Origin: Caenispirillum bisanense
GTDB taxonomy: Bacteria > Pseudomonadota > Alphaproteobacteria > Rhodospirillales > Rhodospirillaceae
NCBI RefSeq assembly: GCF_900230255.1
Contig: NZ_OCNJ01000008.1
Coordinates: forward strand, 246,461-310,460
Direction of reading: 5' to 3'
DNA: 64,000 nucleotides
Below the pieces are notes generated by a model. It was not told the origin of the DNA, searched no databases, and saw only the letters and a program-made list of their open reading frames with translations. The position numbers and the translations under genes are program-made. Below, in pieces: positions 46,830 through 55,182 of this stretch. The first letter of the stretch is position 1, and the number at the start of each line of letters is the position of its first letter.

Positions 46830-48418
46830 TGGCCGCGCCCTCGCTGCTCACCCCCGTCGCCGCCCTGCGCGACCGAGTCGCGGGCCTCGGCGGCCGGTGG
46901 CGACTGCTGCTCGCCCTGGTGCTGGGCGGGCTGACGACGCTCGCCCTGCCGCCGGTGCATGCCGTGCCGGTGCTGCTGGTCACCCTGCCGTTGCTGCTGT
47001 GGCTGATCGACGGCACGCCGCGGCTGCGCAGCGCCTTCCTGGTCGGCTGGGTGTTCGGCACGGGGCATTTCGCCACCGGTTTCTACTGGATCGCCAACGC
47101 GCTGCTCATCGACCCCGAGCGCTTCGGCTGGATGATCCCCTTCGCGGTGGGCGGGCTCGGCGCCTTCATCGGCCTGTTCCCCGGCTTCGCCGCCATGGCG
47201 GCGCGGGCCGGCGGTGATCGCGGGCCGGCGCGGGTGCTGCTGTTCGCCGCCGCCTGGGCGGCGCTGGAGTGGGTGCGCGGCTGGATTCTCACCGGCTTCC
47301 CGTGGAACCCCGTCGCCAGCGTGTGGATGCCGGCCGACGCGGTGTTGCAGACGACGGCGCTGGTCGGCACCTACGGCCTCGGCCTGCTGACGGTGTTCGC
47401 CTTCGGATCGCTGGCGCTGCTCGGCGACCGGGCGGCGCAGACGGGGCGCGCCGGCTGGGCGACCGTGGTCGCCGCCTGGGCGGTGCTGGCGGTGCTGACG
47501 GGCTGGGGCAGCTGGCGTCTGGCGGGGGCGGAGGTCGCCATGGTGCCCGATGCCACCATCCGCATCGTGCAGCCCAACATCGACCAGAAGGACAAGTGGA
47601 AGGCCGACCAGCGCGACGCCAACCTGATGACGCACGTGGAGCTGTCGCAGCAGGAGGGCTTCGCCGACCTGACCGCCGTCATCTGGCCGGAGACGGCGGC
47701 GAGCTTCGCCGTCAACACCGACGAGGGCCGCCGCCGCCTGATCGCCCTGGCGGCACCGCCGGGCGGCGTGCTGGTGACCGGTGCGCCGCGCATCACCCCC
47801 CAGGGGGAGGAACCGTTCCAGGTGTGGAACAGTCTCGCCGTCATCGACGACGAGGCCGACATCCTGGCGACCTACGACAAGATGCACCTGGTGCCCTTCG
47901 GCGAGTACGTGCCGCTGCGCGGCATCCTGCCCATCGACAAGATCACGCCGGGCTCCACCGATTTCTCCTTCGGCCAGGGGCCGCGGCTGATCGACGTGCC
48001 GGGCCTGCCGGCGGCCGGGCCGCTGGTGTGCTACGAGGTGATCTTCCCCGGCCAGATCGTGCTCGACGGGCCGCGGCCGGGCTGGCTGCTCAACGTCACC
48101 AACGACGGCTGGTACGGCATTTCGGCCGGCCCCTACCAGCATTTCGCCACCTCGCGCCTGCGGGCGGTGGAGGAAGGGCTGCCGCTGGTGCGCGCCGCCA
48201 ATACCGGCATCTCGGGCATCATCGACCCCTATGGCCGGGTGGTGGCGAGCCTCGATCTCGGCGTCCAGGGCATCATCGACGGCGCCCTGCCGCAGGCCCT
48301 GCCGCCGACGCCCTACGCCCGCGGCGGCAACGCCATCGCGCTGGCGCTGGCCGCCCTGCTGGCGGGTTGCGCCTTGTGGTTGCGACCGCGTCGCCGTGAA
48401 TTGTTGGACCCTGCGTGA
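46829..48418 (+). CDS. lnt: Apolipoprotein N-acyltransferase Lnt
   Basis: Lnt adds the third fatty acid to the N-terminal cysteine of lipoproteins in the inner membrane. The 529 residues have about six N-terminal membrane helices, then a periplasmic nitrilase domain. Its triad motifs are IWPETAASF (Glu), KMHLVPFGEYVPLR (Lys) and GPLVCYEVIFPG (Cys), plus a final helix. It ends the miaB operon. Confidence 0.95.
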   Translation: MAAPSLLTPVAALRDRVAGLGGRWRLLLALVLGGLTTLALPPVHAVPVLLVTLPLLLWLIDGTPRLRSAFLVGWVFGTGHFATGFYWIANALLIDPERFGWMIPFAVGGLGAFIGLFPGFAAMAARAGGDRGPARVLLFAAAWAALEWVRGWILTGFPWNPVASVWMPADAVLQTTALVGTYGLGLLTVFAFGSLALLGDRAAQTGRAGWATVVAAWAVLAVLTGWGSWRLAGAEVAMVPDATIRIVQPNIDQKDKWKADQRDANLMTHVELSQQEGFADLTAVIWPETAASFAVNTDEGRRRLIALAAPPGGVLVTGAPRITPQGEEPFQVWNSLAVIDDEADILATYDKMHLVPFGEYVPLRGILPIDKITPGSTDFSFGQGPRLIDVPGLPAAGPLVCYEVIFPGQIVLDGPRPGWLLNVTNDGWYGISAGPYQHFATSRLRAVEEGLPLVRAANTGISGIIDPYGRVVASLDLGVQGIIDGALPQALPPTPYARGGNAIALALAALLAGCALWLRPRRRELLDPA

Positions 48419-48433
48419 ACCGCCCTGCCCGGG

Positions 48434-48456
48434 CTGACGTTTTCCGTACACGTCAG
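48434..48456. promoter_or_regulatory. Palindromic operator candidate before the XRE gene
   Basis: CTGACGT (48434-48440) and ACGTCAG (48450-48456) form a perfect 7-bp inverted repeat with a nine-base spacer. A -10-like TATGAC follows at 48461-48466, so a protein bound here would cover the core promoter of the next gene. Confidence 0.55.
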
Positions 48457-48583
48457 ACGGTATGACACACTCTTCCGGTCGAAGGTGCCAATCCCAGAAG
48501 CTGGTTCCTCAGGCCTCGGAACTCGCGCCGCCGGAAGCGAGTCGTCGACCGTGAGAAGCGTCGGTTTCCCTTGGGGTTGTGCC

Positions 48584-49084
48584 ATGAATTCACTCTCGCA
48601 GGCTTCCTCCGTCGATGAGAACGCCCGCCGTTCCTCGCGGGGCCGCATGCCGTCGGGCAAGCCCAACCCGGTGGACGTGCACGTGGGCAGCCGGGTCCGC
48701 CTGCGCCGCACCCTCCTCGGCCTCAGCCAGGAAAAGCTCGGCGAAGCCATCGGCCTGACCTTCCAGCAGGTGCAGAAGTACGAGCGCGGCGCCAACCGCA
48801 TCGGCGCGAGCCGCCTGTGGGACCTGTCGCGCGTGCTCGACGTGCCGGTGTCGTTCTTCTTCGAGGAAATGGACGAAAGCGTCGCCTCGCGCAGCCCGCG
48901 CAACGTGCTGCGCGGCGCCGAAGAAGTGGCGGAGACCGAGGCCGATCCCATGACCAAGCGGGAGACGCTGGAACTGGTCCGCGCCTACTACCGCATCGTC
49001 GACCCGCACGTGCGCAAGCGCATCTACGACCTCGCGAAGACACTCGCCGTTTCGGGCGAGGACCGGCCGGAGCCGGAGGACTGA
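48584..49084 (+). CDS. XRE-family helix-turn-helix regulator (metK-adjacent paralogue)
   Basis: The 166-residue DNA-binding protein has an XRE domain at about 30-90 (RVRLRRTLLGLSQEKLGEAIG; FQQVQKYERGANRI; VLDVPVSFFFEEM) and a C-terminal helical region. This HTH protein between lnt and metK is a conserved feature of alphaproteobacteria. It is closely related to the protein at 56719-57126. The ATG at 48584 is preferred, though in-frame starts at 48551 (GTG) and 48485 exist. A strong hairpin follows. Confidence 0.9.
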   Translation: MNSLSQASSVDENARRSSRGRMPSGKPNPVDVHVGSRVRLRRTLLGLSQEKLGEAIGLTFQQVQKYERGANRIGASRLWDLSRVLDVPVSFFFEEMDESVASRSPRNVLRGAEEVAETEADPMTKRETLELVRAYYRIVDPHVRKRIYDLAKTLAVSGEDRPEPED

Positions 49085-49114
49085 CAGCGCCGGCAGGGCC
49101 TGTTTCGTAACGGC

Positions 49115-49153
49115 AAACGGGGGGCCGATTGCGCTTGCAATCGCCCCCCGTTT
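49115..49153 (+). terminator. Strong hairpin terminator after the XRE gene
   Basis: AAACGGGGGG (49115-49124) pairs with CCCCCCGTTT (49144-49153), with an inner stem GATTGC/GCAATC. A wider pair CCGGCAGG (49090-49097) with CCTGCCGG (49163-49170) encloses the hairpin. Confidence 0.75.
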
Positions 49154-49177
49154 CCCTTACTTCCTGCCGGTTGATGC

Positions 49178-49258
49178 GGTGGGGCCCCAGGCGCGCCACC
49201 CATGTATGTCCCCTCAGTTCGCCACGGACCGCAACGCCCCCTAGTGGCGACCGAGGGG
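49178..49258 (+). promoter_or_regulatory. Structured metK leader, possible riboswitch
   Basis: Two structures precede metK. One is GGTGG/CCACC around a GGGGCCCC palindrome (49178-49200). The other is a nested hairpin of CCCCTC (49210-49215) with GAGGGG (49253-49258) and CGCCAC (49220-49225) with GTGGCG (49244-49249), closing an 18-base loop. It ends 35 bases before the start codon. metK leaders in some alphaproteobacteria carry SAM-type riboswitches, but I could not match a known consensus. Confidence 0.4.
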
Positions 49259-49292
49259 CGCAGATTTCCTGCTTGCATGGAGGGAAGCTTCA

Positions 49293-50474
49293 GTGTCCCA
49301 GTCCGATTACCTGTTTACCAGCGAGTCCGTGTCCGAAGGCCACCCCGACAAGGTGTGCGACCGCATCTCCGACACCATCGTCGACGCCTTCCTGGCCGCC
49401 GATCCGGAAGCCCGCGTCGCCGTCGAGACGCTGGCGACCACCAACCGCATCGTGCTGGCCGGTGAAGTGCGCGGCCCCGCCTCCATCACCCCCGAGGTGA
49501 TGATCGAGAAGGCGCGCGAGGCCGTGAAGGCCATCGGCTACGAACAGGACGGCTTCGACTGGCGCACCGCCGACGTGTCCTGCTACGTCCACCAGCAGTC
49601 CGCCGACATCGCCGTCGGCGTCGACGCGGCGGGCAACAAGGACGAAGGTGCCGGCGACCAGGGCATCATGTTCGGCTACGCCTGCGACGAGACCGACGAG
49701 CTGATGCCCGCCCCCATCGCCCTGTCGCACCGCATCCTCAAGGCCATGGCCGCCGCCCGCCACGCCGGCAAGGTGCCGTTCGGCCCCGACGCCAAGAGCC
49801 AGGTCACCCTGCGCTACGTCGACGGCAAGCCGGTCGGCGCCACCTCGGTGGTCGTTTCCACCCAGCACCTGGAGGGTGTCGGCCAGGAAGAGGTGCGCGA
49901 GCTGGTGCGCCCGTTCGTGCTCGACGCCCTGCCCGAGGGCTGGATGTGCCCCGAGGACGAGTTCTACGTCAACCCGACCGGCCGCTTCGTCATCGGCGGC
50001 CCGGACGGCGACTGCGGCCTGACCGGCCGCAAGATCATCGTCGACACCTACGGCGGTGCCGCGCCGCACGGCGGCGGCGCCTTCTCGGGCAAGGACCCGA
50101 CGAAGGTGGACCGCTCGGCCGCCTATGCCGCCCGCTACCTGGCGAAGAACGTGGTCGCCGCCGGTCTGGCCAGCAAGTGCCTGATCCAGGTGTCCTACGC
50201 CATCGGCGTCGCCAAGCCGCTGTCGGTCTATGTGAACTGCGCCGGTACCAACCGGGTCGACGAGACCGAGCTGTCCAAGGTGTTGCAGCAGCTCATGAAC
50301 CTGAGCCCGCGCGGCATCCGCACCCACCTGCAGCTCAACCGCCCGATCTACGCCCGCACCGCCGCCTACGGTCACTTCGGCCGCGCCGCGGAAGAGGACG
50401 GCGGCTTCTCGTGGGAAAAGCTGGATCTCGTGTCCGAGCTGAAGAGCGCGTTCGGTGCCGCGGCGTCCGTCTGA
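49293..50474 (+). CDS. metK: S-adenosylmethionine synthetase MetK
   Basis: MetK forms SAM from methionine and ATP. The 393 residues include [16 protein letters not shown] at the N-terminus, the [12 protein letters not shown] loop, and [19 protein letters not shown] with the catalytic lysines and aspartate. It starts with GTG at 49293 after GGAGGG. SAM feeds MiaB, TrmB and RsmI in this window and is the precursor of the LuxI signal. trmB overlaps its 3' end by 20 bases. Confidence 0.97.
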   Translation: MSQSDYLFTSESVSEGHPDKVCDRISDTIVDAFLAADPEARVAVETLATTNRIVLAGEVRGPASITPEVMIEKAREAVKAIGYEQDGFDWRTADVSCYVHQQSADIAVGVDAAGNKDEGAGDQGIMFGYACDETDELMPAPIALSHRILKAMAAARHAGKVPFGPDAKSQVTLRYVDGKPVGATSVVVSTQHLEGVGQEEVRELVRPFVLDALPEGWMCPEDEFYVNPTGRFVIGGPDGDCGLTGRKIIVDTYGGAAPHGGGAFSGKDPTKVDRSAAYAARYLAKNVVAAGLASKCLIQVSYAIGVAKPLSVYVNCAGTNRVDETELSKVLQQLMNLSPRGIRTHLQLNRPIYARTAAYGHFGRAAEEDGGFSWEKLDLVSELKSAFGAAASV

Positions 50475-51216
50475 CCCGCAGCGCGAGGAAGCGGGGGCGC
50501 CGGCGGATGACGCCGGCGCCCTCTTCCGTGCCAATGATCCGCGCTTCTATGGCCGTCGCAAGGGCAAGCGCCTGAAGGCGACGCGCTCGCGCCTCGTCGA
50601 CGAGTTGCTGCCGCGCGTCGCCATCCCCGAGCCGGCCGAGGGCGAGCGCCTCGACATGGCCGCCCTGTTCCCGCGGCCCATGCGCGCCTATGCGCTGGAA
50701 GTGGGCTTCGGCAACGGCGAGCATCTCGCCGGCTGGGCCGAGCGCCACCCCGACATCGGCTTCATCGGCGCCGAGCCCTTCATCAACGGCGTCGGTGCCC
50801 TGCTGGTGCAGATGGAGGAGCGCGGGCTCGACAACATCCGCATCTTCCCCGACGACGTGCGCCTGCTGCTGCCGGCCATTCCGGCCGACGTGCTGGAGAA
50901 GGTGTTCGTCCTGTTCCCCGACCCGTGGCCAAAGGGACGCCACGCCCGCCGCCGCTTCGTCAACGTGTCGAACCTCGACATCCTGGCCGAGCGCATGGTG
51001 GACGGCGCCGAACTGCGCGTCGCCTCCGACGACATGGTCTACGTGCGCTGGAGCCTGATCCAGGCCACCAATCACCCGGACTTCCGCTGGACCGCGGAAA
51101 AGCCCGAGGATTGGCGCCAGCGCTGGCCCGACGGCTTCCCGACCCGCTACGAGGCCAAGCAGATCCGCGGCGAGCCCAAGTACCTCACCTTCCGGCGTCT
51201 CCCTCGGAACCCTTGA
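50455..51216 (+). CDS. trmB: tRNA (guanine-N7-)-methyltransferase TrmB
   Basis: TrmB methylates G46 in the variable loop of tRNAs using SAM. The 253 residues include [19 protein letters not shown] (SAM site), [19 protein letters not shown] and a C-terminal [17 protein letters not shown], all family signatures. The GTG at 50455 lies inside metK, giving a 20-base overlap and coupled translation. Confidence 0.95.
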   Translation: MPRRPSDPQREEAGAPADDAGALFRANDPRFYGRRKGKRLKATRSRLVDELLPRVAIPEPAEGERLDMAALFPRPMRAYALEVGFGNGEHLAGWAERHPDIGFIGAEPFINGVGALLVQMEERGLDNIRIFPDDVRLLLPAIPADVLEKVFVLFPDPWPKGRHARRRFVNVSNLDILAERMVDGAELRVASDDMVYVRWSLIQATNHPDFRWTAEKPEDWRQRWPDGFPTRYEAKQIRGEPKYLTFRRLPRNP

Positions 51217-51283
51217 CCCGCAGCCGCTCGGCGCGCGTTGATGGCGGAAGCCAGAGGACGACACGCGGAAAAGGAGGCGGCCG

Positions 51284-51760
51284 ATGCGGCTCGACGGGTC
51301 CTGCCATTGCGGCGCGGTGCGGTTTTCGGTGGAGGCCTATGCGCCGGTGCCGTTCCTGCGCTGCTATTGCTCCATCTGCCGCAAGACGGCGGGCGGCGGC
51401 GGTTTCGCCATCAACCTGGGCGCCCGCGCCGACACCTTGCGCATTCATGCCGAGGACGGGGCGCTGGGCACCTACCAGGCCATGATCGACGGCGAACGCA
51501 GCCCCATGAAGCGCCATTTCTGCACCCGCTGCGGCACGGCGCTGTGGGCGGCGGATCCGCGCTGGCCGGACCTCGTCCACCCGCACGCCGGCGCCATCGA
51601 CACGCCGCTGCCGACGCCGCCCGAGGTGGTCCACATGATGATCGGCAGCAAGCCCGATTGGGTCCGGGTCGACGCCCGCGACTCCGAAGCCTGCTTCGAC
51701 GGCTACCCCGAGGACAGCCTGGCCGACTGGCACCGCGCCCGCGGCCTGCTGTCGGAGTAG
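51284..51760 (+). CDS. GFA-family (glutathione-dependent formaldehyde-activating-like) zinc protein
   Basis: The 158-residue protein has three zinc-binding cysteine groups of the family: GSCHCGAVRF, CYCSICRKTAG and HFCTRCGTALW. The namesake activity of the family is disputed, and most members have no proven substrate. It stands alone behind trmB and converges with the DMT transporter across a structured repeat. Confidence 0.88.
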   Translation: MRLDGSCHCGAVRFSVEAYAPVPFLRCYCSICRKTAGGGGFAINLGARADTLRIHAEDGALGTYQAMIDGERSPMKRHFCTRCGTALWAADPRWPDLVHPHAGAIDTPLPTPPEVVHMMIGSKPDWVRVDARDSEACFDGYPEDSLADWHRARGLLSE

Positions 51761-51780
51761 GGGGCGAGGCGAGACGTAAA

Positions 51781-51887
51781 CCGGACGGCGCGACCGCGCC
51801 GCGCGGCTCTTGCCGCGGGAGCCAAGCGGCCAAGGGCCGCGCCCGGCGCCTGAGGGCGCAGCGGTGATCGCTTCGATCACCGCTGCC
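51781..51887. repeat. Dispersed structured repeat, copy 2 (between convergent gfa and DMT genes)
   Basis: This is the same unit as 18220-18327, same orientation. The last hairpin is perfect here: GCAGCGGTGATCG with CGATCACCGCTGC around a three-base loop. Relative to copy 1 the stem bases have changed on both sides while still pairing. Confidence 0.8.
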
Positions 51888-51894
51888 AAAACAC

Positions 51895-52821
51895 TTATGC
51901 TGTGCGCGGTCGCCGCAGGTAGGGCAGGGCTTCGACCGCCAGGATGCTGCCGAGGATGAGGGCGGCGCCCAGGTACTGGTCGGGGTGCAGGCGCTCGCCG
52001 AGGACCACGGCGCCCGAAATGGCGGCGAACACCATTTCCGAACTCAGGATGATGGCGGCGTCGGCCGGGTGGGCGCCGCGCTGGCCGATGACCTGGAGGG
52101 TGAAGGCGACGCCGACCGACAGGGCGCCGGCCCAGGCGATTTCGAACCAGGCGGCGGATACCGCACTCCAGCTCGGCTGTTCCAGCAGCAGGGCGGCGGT
52201 CAGGCCGATGGCGCCGACGGTCGCGAACTGGGTGCAGGCCAGCGTCAGGGCACGGCCCGAGCGGCCGACGAAGGTGCCGACGCAGATGACGTGCAGCGCC
52301 CAGAAGACGGCGCCGGCCATGACCCACAGGTCGCCGTCGGACACGGCGGTCAGGTCGCCGCCGTTGAGGAACCACGTTCCGATCATGCAGCCCAGCACGC
52401 CCGGCCACACCGCCCAGTGCGGCCGCCGCTTCAGCAGGAACAGGCCGAGGATGGGCACCAGCGGCACGTAAAGTGCGGTCAGGAACCCGGCGTTGGTGAC
52501 CGAGGTACCGATGATGCCGACCTGCTGGGTGATGGAGCCGGTGAACAGCAGCACGCCGCACAGCACGAAGCCGAGGCGGTCGACGGGCTGTGCCGGCGCC
52601 GGTGCGCGGCCGGTCTCGCGCAGGGCCAGCGGCAGCACCACCAGGGCGCCGAGCAGGAAGCGGATGCCGGTGAAGGCCAGCGGGCCGAGGGCGCCGTCTT
52701 CCGGTACCGCCGGGGCGGCCGCGCCGTCCTCGTCGAGGAAGGCGAGCTTCTGCACCACGAAGGTGGAGCCCCAGATCATGGCGGCAAGCAGCAGGGTCAG
52801 GTCGGCGCGCAGTCTCGACAC
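51895..52821 (-). CDS. DMT-superfamily (EamA) transporter
   Basis: The 308-residue inner-membrane protein has ten helices in two EamA repeats: LLLAAMIWGSTFVVQKLAF at the first helix and AAIILSSEMVFAAISGAVVLGE near the last helices. Such proteins usually export amino acids or metabolites; the substrate is not evident. GTG at 52821 has GAGG six bases upstream and is chosen over 52920. Confidence 0.85.
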   Translation of the reverse strand: MSRLRADLTLLLAAMIWGSTFVVQKLAFLDEDGAAAPAVPEDGALGPLAFTGIRFLLGALVVLPLALRETGRAPAPAQPVDRLGFVLCGVLLFTGSITQQVGIIGTSVTNAGFLTALYVPLVPILGLFLLKRRPHWAVWPGVLGCMIGTWFLNGGDLTAVSDGDLWVMAGAVFWALHVICVGTFVGRSGRALTLACTQFATVGAIGLTAALLLEQPSWSAVSAAWFEIAWAGALSVGVAFTLQVIGQRGAHPADAAIILSSEMVFAAISGAVVLGERLHPDQYLGAALILGSILAVEALPYLRRPRTA

Positions 52822-53007
52822 CGGGGGCCTCGTGCAGGATCGGTCGAAGGAAGGCGCCGGTTCTACGCCGGGTGCTTCTGCGCGGCAAGGGCCACTCTGG
52901 CCGCGACCGGCTCGCCGCAACGCCCGCGTGCCCGCACCGGACGAGGGTCCGATGCGGGCGGCGGGCGCTCCGGCGAGCCTGCCGGAGAAAGGACGGGATA
53001 CGGCTCC

Positions 53008-53907
53008 TCAGGCGGCGTTGGCGGCTTCGCGCATCTGGTAGTACTGCGCCACCTGCTCGGCGGCCCAGCCCGGCAGGTAGTCCTTGAAGGCCAGCACGTC
53101 GGGGCGCTGCTCGGCTTCCAGCAGGACGCGCGGGCTCTGGCCCTCGAAGCAGCCGAGGTTGGGCTCGTGCACGGCGTAGCCGAGCAGGTCCTGCAGTTCC
53201 TTCGGATAGGTCCGCGCCATCTCCGGCGGGTTGGCGAGGTACTGGTTCTCCGCCTGGCGCATCCAGCCGAGGCAGTAGGCCAGCGACAGGCCGGTGCGCA
53301 CGCCTTCCGACCGGTTGTGGCCGCCGCCGTGGACGGTGGAGCCGAGCCAGATGACCAGCGAGCCGCGCTTCATCTCGGCCGCCACCACCTTGGAGGGGTC
53401 GGGCAGGCGCTCGATCTCGACGGACTTGTGGCTGCCGGGCAGGATGCGGGTGGCGCCGTTCTCCTCGGTGAAGTCGGTCAGCGCCCAGATGGTGTTGATC
53501 TGGTATTCCATGCGGCCGCGCTCGATGGGCCACAGTTCCTCGTCGGCGTGCAGCACCTGTTCCGGCTCGTCGGGGTGGATGGCGATGGCCTGGGTGCCGG
53601 AGATCTGGATGGAGCTGCAGTGCTTCAGCAGGAAGCTCTTCACCACCTCGGTCACGTAGGGGTGGGCGCCCAGCTGGTGGGAGGCCTGCGACTTGGCGAA
53701 GATGGAGGCGGTGCGCTTGGTGCGGCGGCCGAAGAACTGGCCTTCGCCGAAGGGCGTGCGCTCCAGGTAGGGGGCCAGCTCGGCCTCGACCTGGTCGATG
53801 ACGCTCATGGGCACCAGGTCGGTCAGGACCACGACGCCGTCGCGGGCCAGAATGTCGTGCACCTGCTCGACCGTGTGCGTCGCGGCGCTGATGGTCTGGA
53901 TGGTCAT
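53008..53907 (-). CDS. Phytanoyl-CoA dioxygenase (PhyH)-family protein
   Basis: This Fe(II)/2-oxoglutarate oxygenase has 299 residues. The metal triad is visible as His120 and Asp122 (QVLHADEELWP) and a distal histidine in GSTVHGGGHNRS near 193, followed by an arginine for 2-oxoglutarate (SEGVRTGLSLAY). The family hydroxylates diverse small molecules, including secondary metabolites and lipids. It lies on the same strand downstream of luxI and two small genes, separated by a hairpin repeat array, so quorum control is possible. The substrate is unknown. Confidence 0.85.
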   Translation of the reverse strand: MTIQTISAATHTVEQVHDILARDGVVVLTDLVPMSVIDQVEAELAPYLERTPFGEGQFFGRRTKRTASIFAKSQASHQLGAHPYVTEVVKSFLLKHCSSIQISGTQAIAIHPDEPEQVLHADEELWPIERGRMEYQINTIWALTDFTEENGATRILPGSHKSVEIERLPDPSKVVAAEMKRGSLVIWLGSTVHGGGHNRSEGVRTGLSLAYCLGWMRQAENQYLANPPEMARTYPKELQDLLGYAVHEPNLGCFEGQSPRVLLEAEQRPDVLAFKDYLPGWAAEQVAQYYQMREAANAA

Positions 53908-54023
53908 GTCGATTCCCCTTGTTGGCTGGGCGGAGGACGAGAAAGGGCGCCGCGATCCGCCCCGGCGCGGCGGCGCGTTCCGGCGGCCGGCGCTGCGGCC
54001 GGCCGTTGGGTTCGGGAAGGGAG

Positions 54024-54147
54024 GGCGGCCCGCGGGCCGCCGGGTGTCAGAGCGCGCGGCCCGAAGGCCGCTGGGCCTGAGAGAGGGCGGCCAGAGGGCC
54101 GCCGGGCCTGAGAGAGGGCGGCCAGAAGGCCGCCGGGGCGGCAGCCG
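54024..54147. repeat. Four tandem 31-bp direct repeats, each a GGCGGCC/GGCCGCC hairpin
   Basis: Units start at 54024, 54055, 54086 and 54117. Each holds a 7-bp stem (GGCGGCC-N3-GGCCGCC) followed by GGGCCTGAGAGAG or a variant. Units 3 and 4 are almost identical, while the outer ones have diverged. The array ends three bases before the stop of the second microprotein gene and precedes phyH on the same strand. It is not CRISPR: no spacers are present. Confidence 0.85.
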
Positions 54148-54149
54148 GC

Positions 54150-54341
54150 TTACGCCGGCTGCTCGGCATCCAGCGCGTCGAGCGCGTCGGAGATGCGGGC
54201 GGCGGTGCCGCCGAGGCCGCTTTCGCTGGCTTCGCGGTGCAGGTAACGCAGCATGGCCCGGATGGCGTGGATCTGGTCGTCTTCGATGACGTCGAAGGCG
54301 GACGCGAGCGGCTTGGCCGGGAACGGAATGACGGTGCTCAT
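54150..54341 (-). CDS. Microprotein B of the luxI operon (63 aa)
   Basis: I do not recognise this family. The 63-residue protein is mostly helical: an N-terminal STVIPFPAKPLASAF, then DDQIHAIRAMLRYLHREASES and AARISDALDALDA. It shares the pattern I..-L-YL..EAS..L..-A..I..A with the preceding gene product, so the two are likely paralogues. Its ATG overlaps the stop of that gene by four bases, in a luxI-A-B translational chain. Function unknown; a helical-hairpin regulator is one guess. Confidence 0.7.
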   Translation of the reverse strand: MSTVIPFPAKPLASAFDVIEDDQIHAIRAMLRYLHREASESGLGGTAARISDALDALDAEQPA

Positions 54342-54547
54342 GCCTCGCACTCCTTGGCGCTCTGGCTGGTGTAGAGGTCGACGGCGGCGCGGATGGTGTG
54401 GGCCAGGTCGACGAGACGGGCGGCGGAGGCTTCCTGCTCCAGGTAGAGCAGGCCCTGCACGATGGACTGCTCGGCCTCGGTGCGGGCGGGGCCGGCGGTC
54501 TCCGCTCGGTCGGCGGCGGTCATCGCGGTGGCGGCGGCGTGACGCAT
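54338..54547 (-). CDS. Microprotein A of the luxI operon (69 aa)
   Basis: No known family was recognised. The 69 residues have a polar, alanine-rich start and a two-helix core (EAEQSIVQGLLYLEQEASAA; RLVDLAHTIRAAVDLYTS). It resembles microprotein B in the core. Its ATG shares one base with the luxI stop (TGATG) and its stop overlaps microprotein B by four bases. Such tight coupling suggests stoichiometric production with LuxI. Confidence 0.7.
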   Translation of the reverse strand: MRHAAATAMTAADRAETAGPARTEAEQSIVQGLLYLEQEASAARLVDLAHTIRAAVDLYTSQSAKECEA

Positions 54548-55182
54548 CAGGCGGCCTCCGTCGCGGGCACGACGTCGTGCGGCCAGCGCACCACGGGGCC
54601 GGTGATGCCGGTGGCGGCGCGCACCGTCGCCAGCGCCGCCTCCGAGCTTTCGGTGGCGCACACGCCGCAGGCGATGCCGTCGATGGGGGCGGGGCCGCCG
54701 ATCAGGCGCGTGGTGAAGTCGTTGCCCCAGAAGATGGAGCGCACGAAGGCCATGGGCGTCAGGTGCAGGAACTCGCGGATGCCGCGGGCGACGCCGAACT
54801 CGATCATGCCGACCACCAGTTCGTTGCGGATCTCGCGGCGCAGCGCCGGCGGGGCCGTGGGGTCGACGGCGAGGCGGGTGCATTCCCACACGTCTGCGGC
54901 ATGGGCGAGCGGCGCTTCCGTCACCAGCTCGGGCCAGATGTCGGCGATCATGTAGGGGATGTCGGTCGGGCTGGTCCGCACCACGCCGCGGGCGACGCCC
55001 TCGGGATCGCGCCACACCAGGTAATGGGCGGCCGGGGTGTCGTACTGGTCCCACTCCATTTCGTTGATGTGCGGAACGTTCCAGCCGGCCCGCTGCACGA
55101 ACACCCGGTAGCGGAGCCTGTGCTGTTCCGCCAGCGCGCTGCCGAAGAGGTGCGCGGTGGCCCATGTGACGCAATCGAGCAT
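54547..55182 (-). CDS. luxI: LuxI-family acyl-homoserine-lactone synthase
   Basis: The enzyme makes an N-acyl-homoserine lactone signal from SAM and an acyl donor. The 211 residues keep all eight residues conserved in LuxI enzymes: Arg24, Phe28, Trp34, Asp45, Asp48, Arg69, Glu100 and Arg103 (HRLRYRVFVQRAGW; EWDQYDTPAAHYLVWR; DVWECTRLAVDP). The acyl chain cannot be predicted. The ATG at 55182 has AGGGAG at good spacing. The promoter has a lux-box-like palindrome, so LuxR autoinduction is likely. Two microprotein genes follow without a gap. Confidence 0.95.
   Translation of the reverse strand: MLDCVTWATAHLFGSALAEQHRLRYRVFVQRAGWNVPHINEMEWDQYDTPAAHYLVWRDPEGVARGVVRTSPTDIPYMIADIWPELVTEAPLAHAADVWECTRLAVDPTAPPALRREIRNELVVGMIEFGVARGIREFLHLTPMAFVRSIFWGNDFTTRLIGGPAPIDGIACGVCATESSEAALATVRAATGITGPVVRWPHDVVPATEAA

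Noticed and set aside
54024..54147. CRISPR array
   Set aside because: The repeats are directly contiguous with no variable spacers and no cas genes are near.
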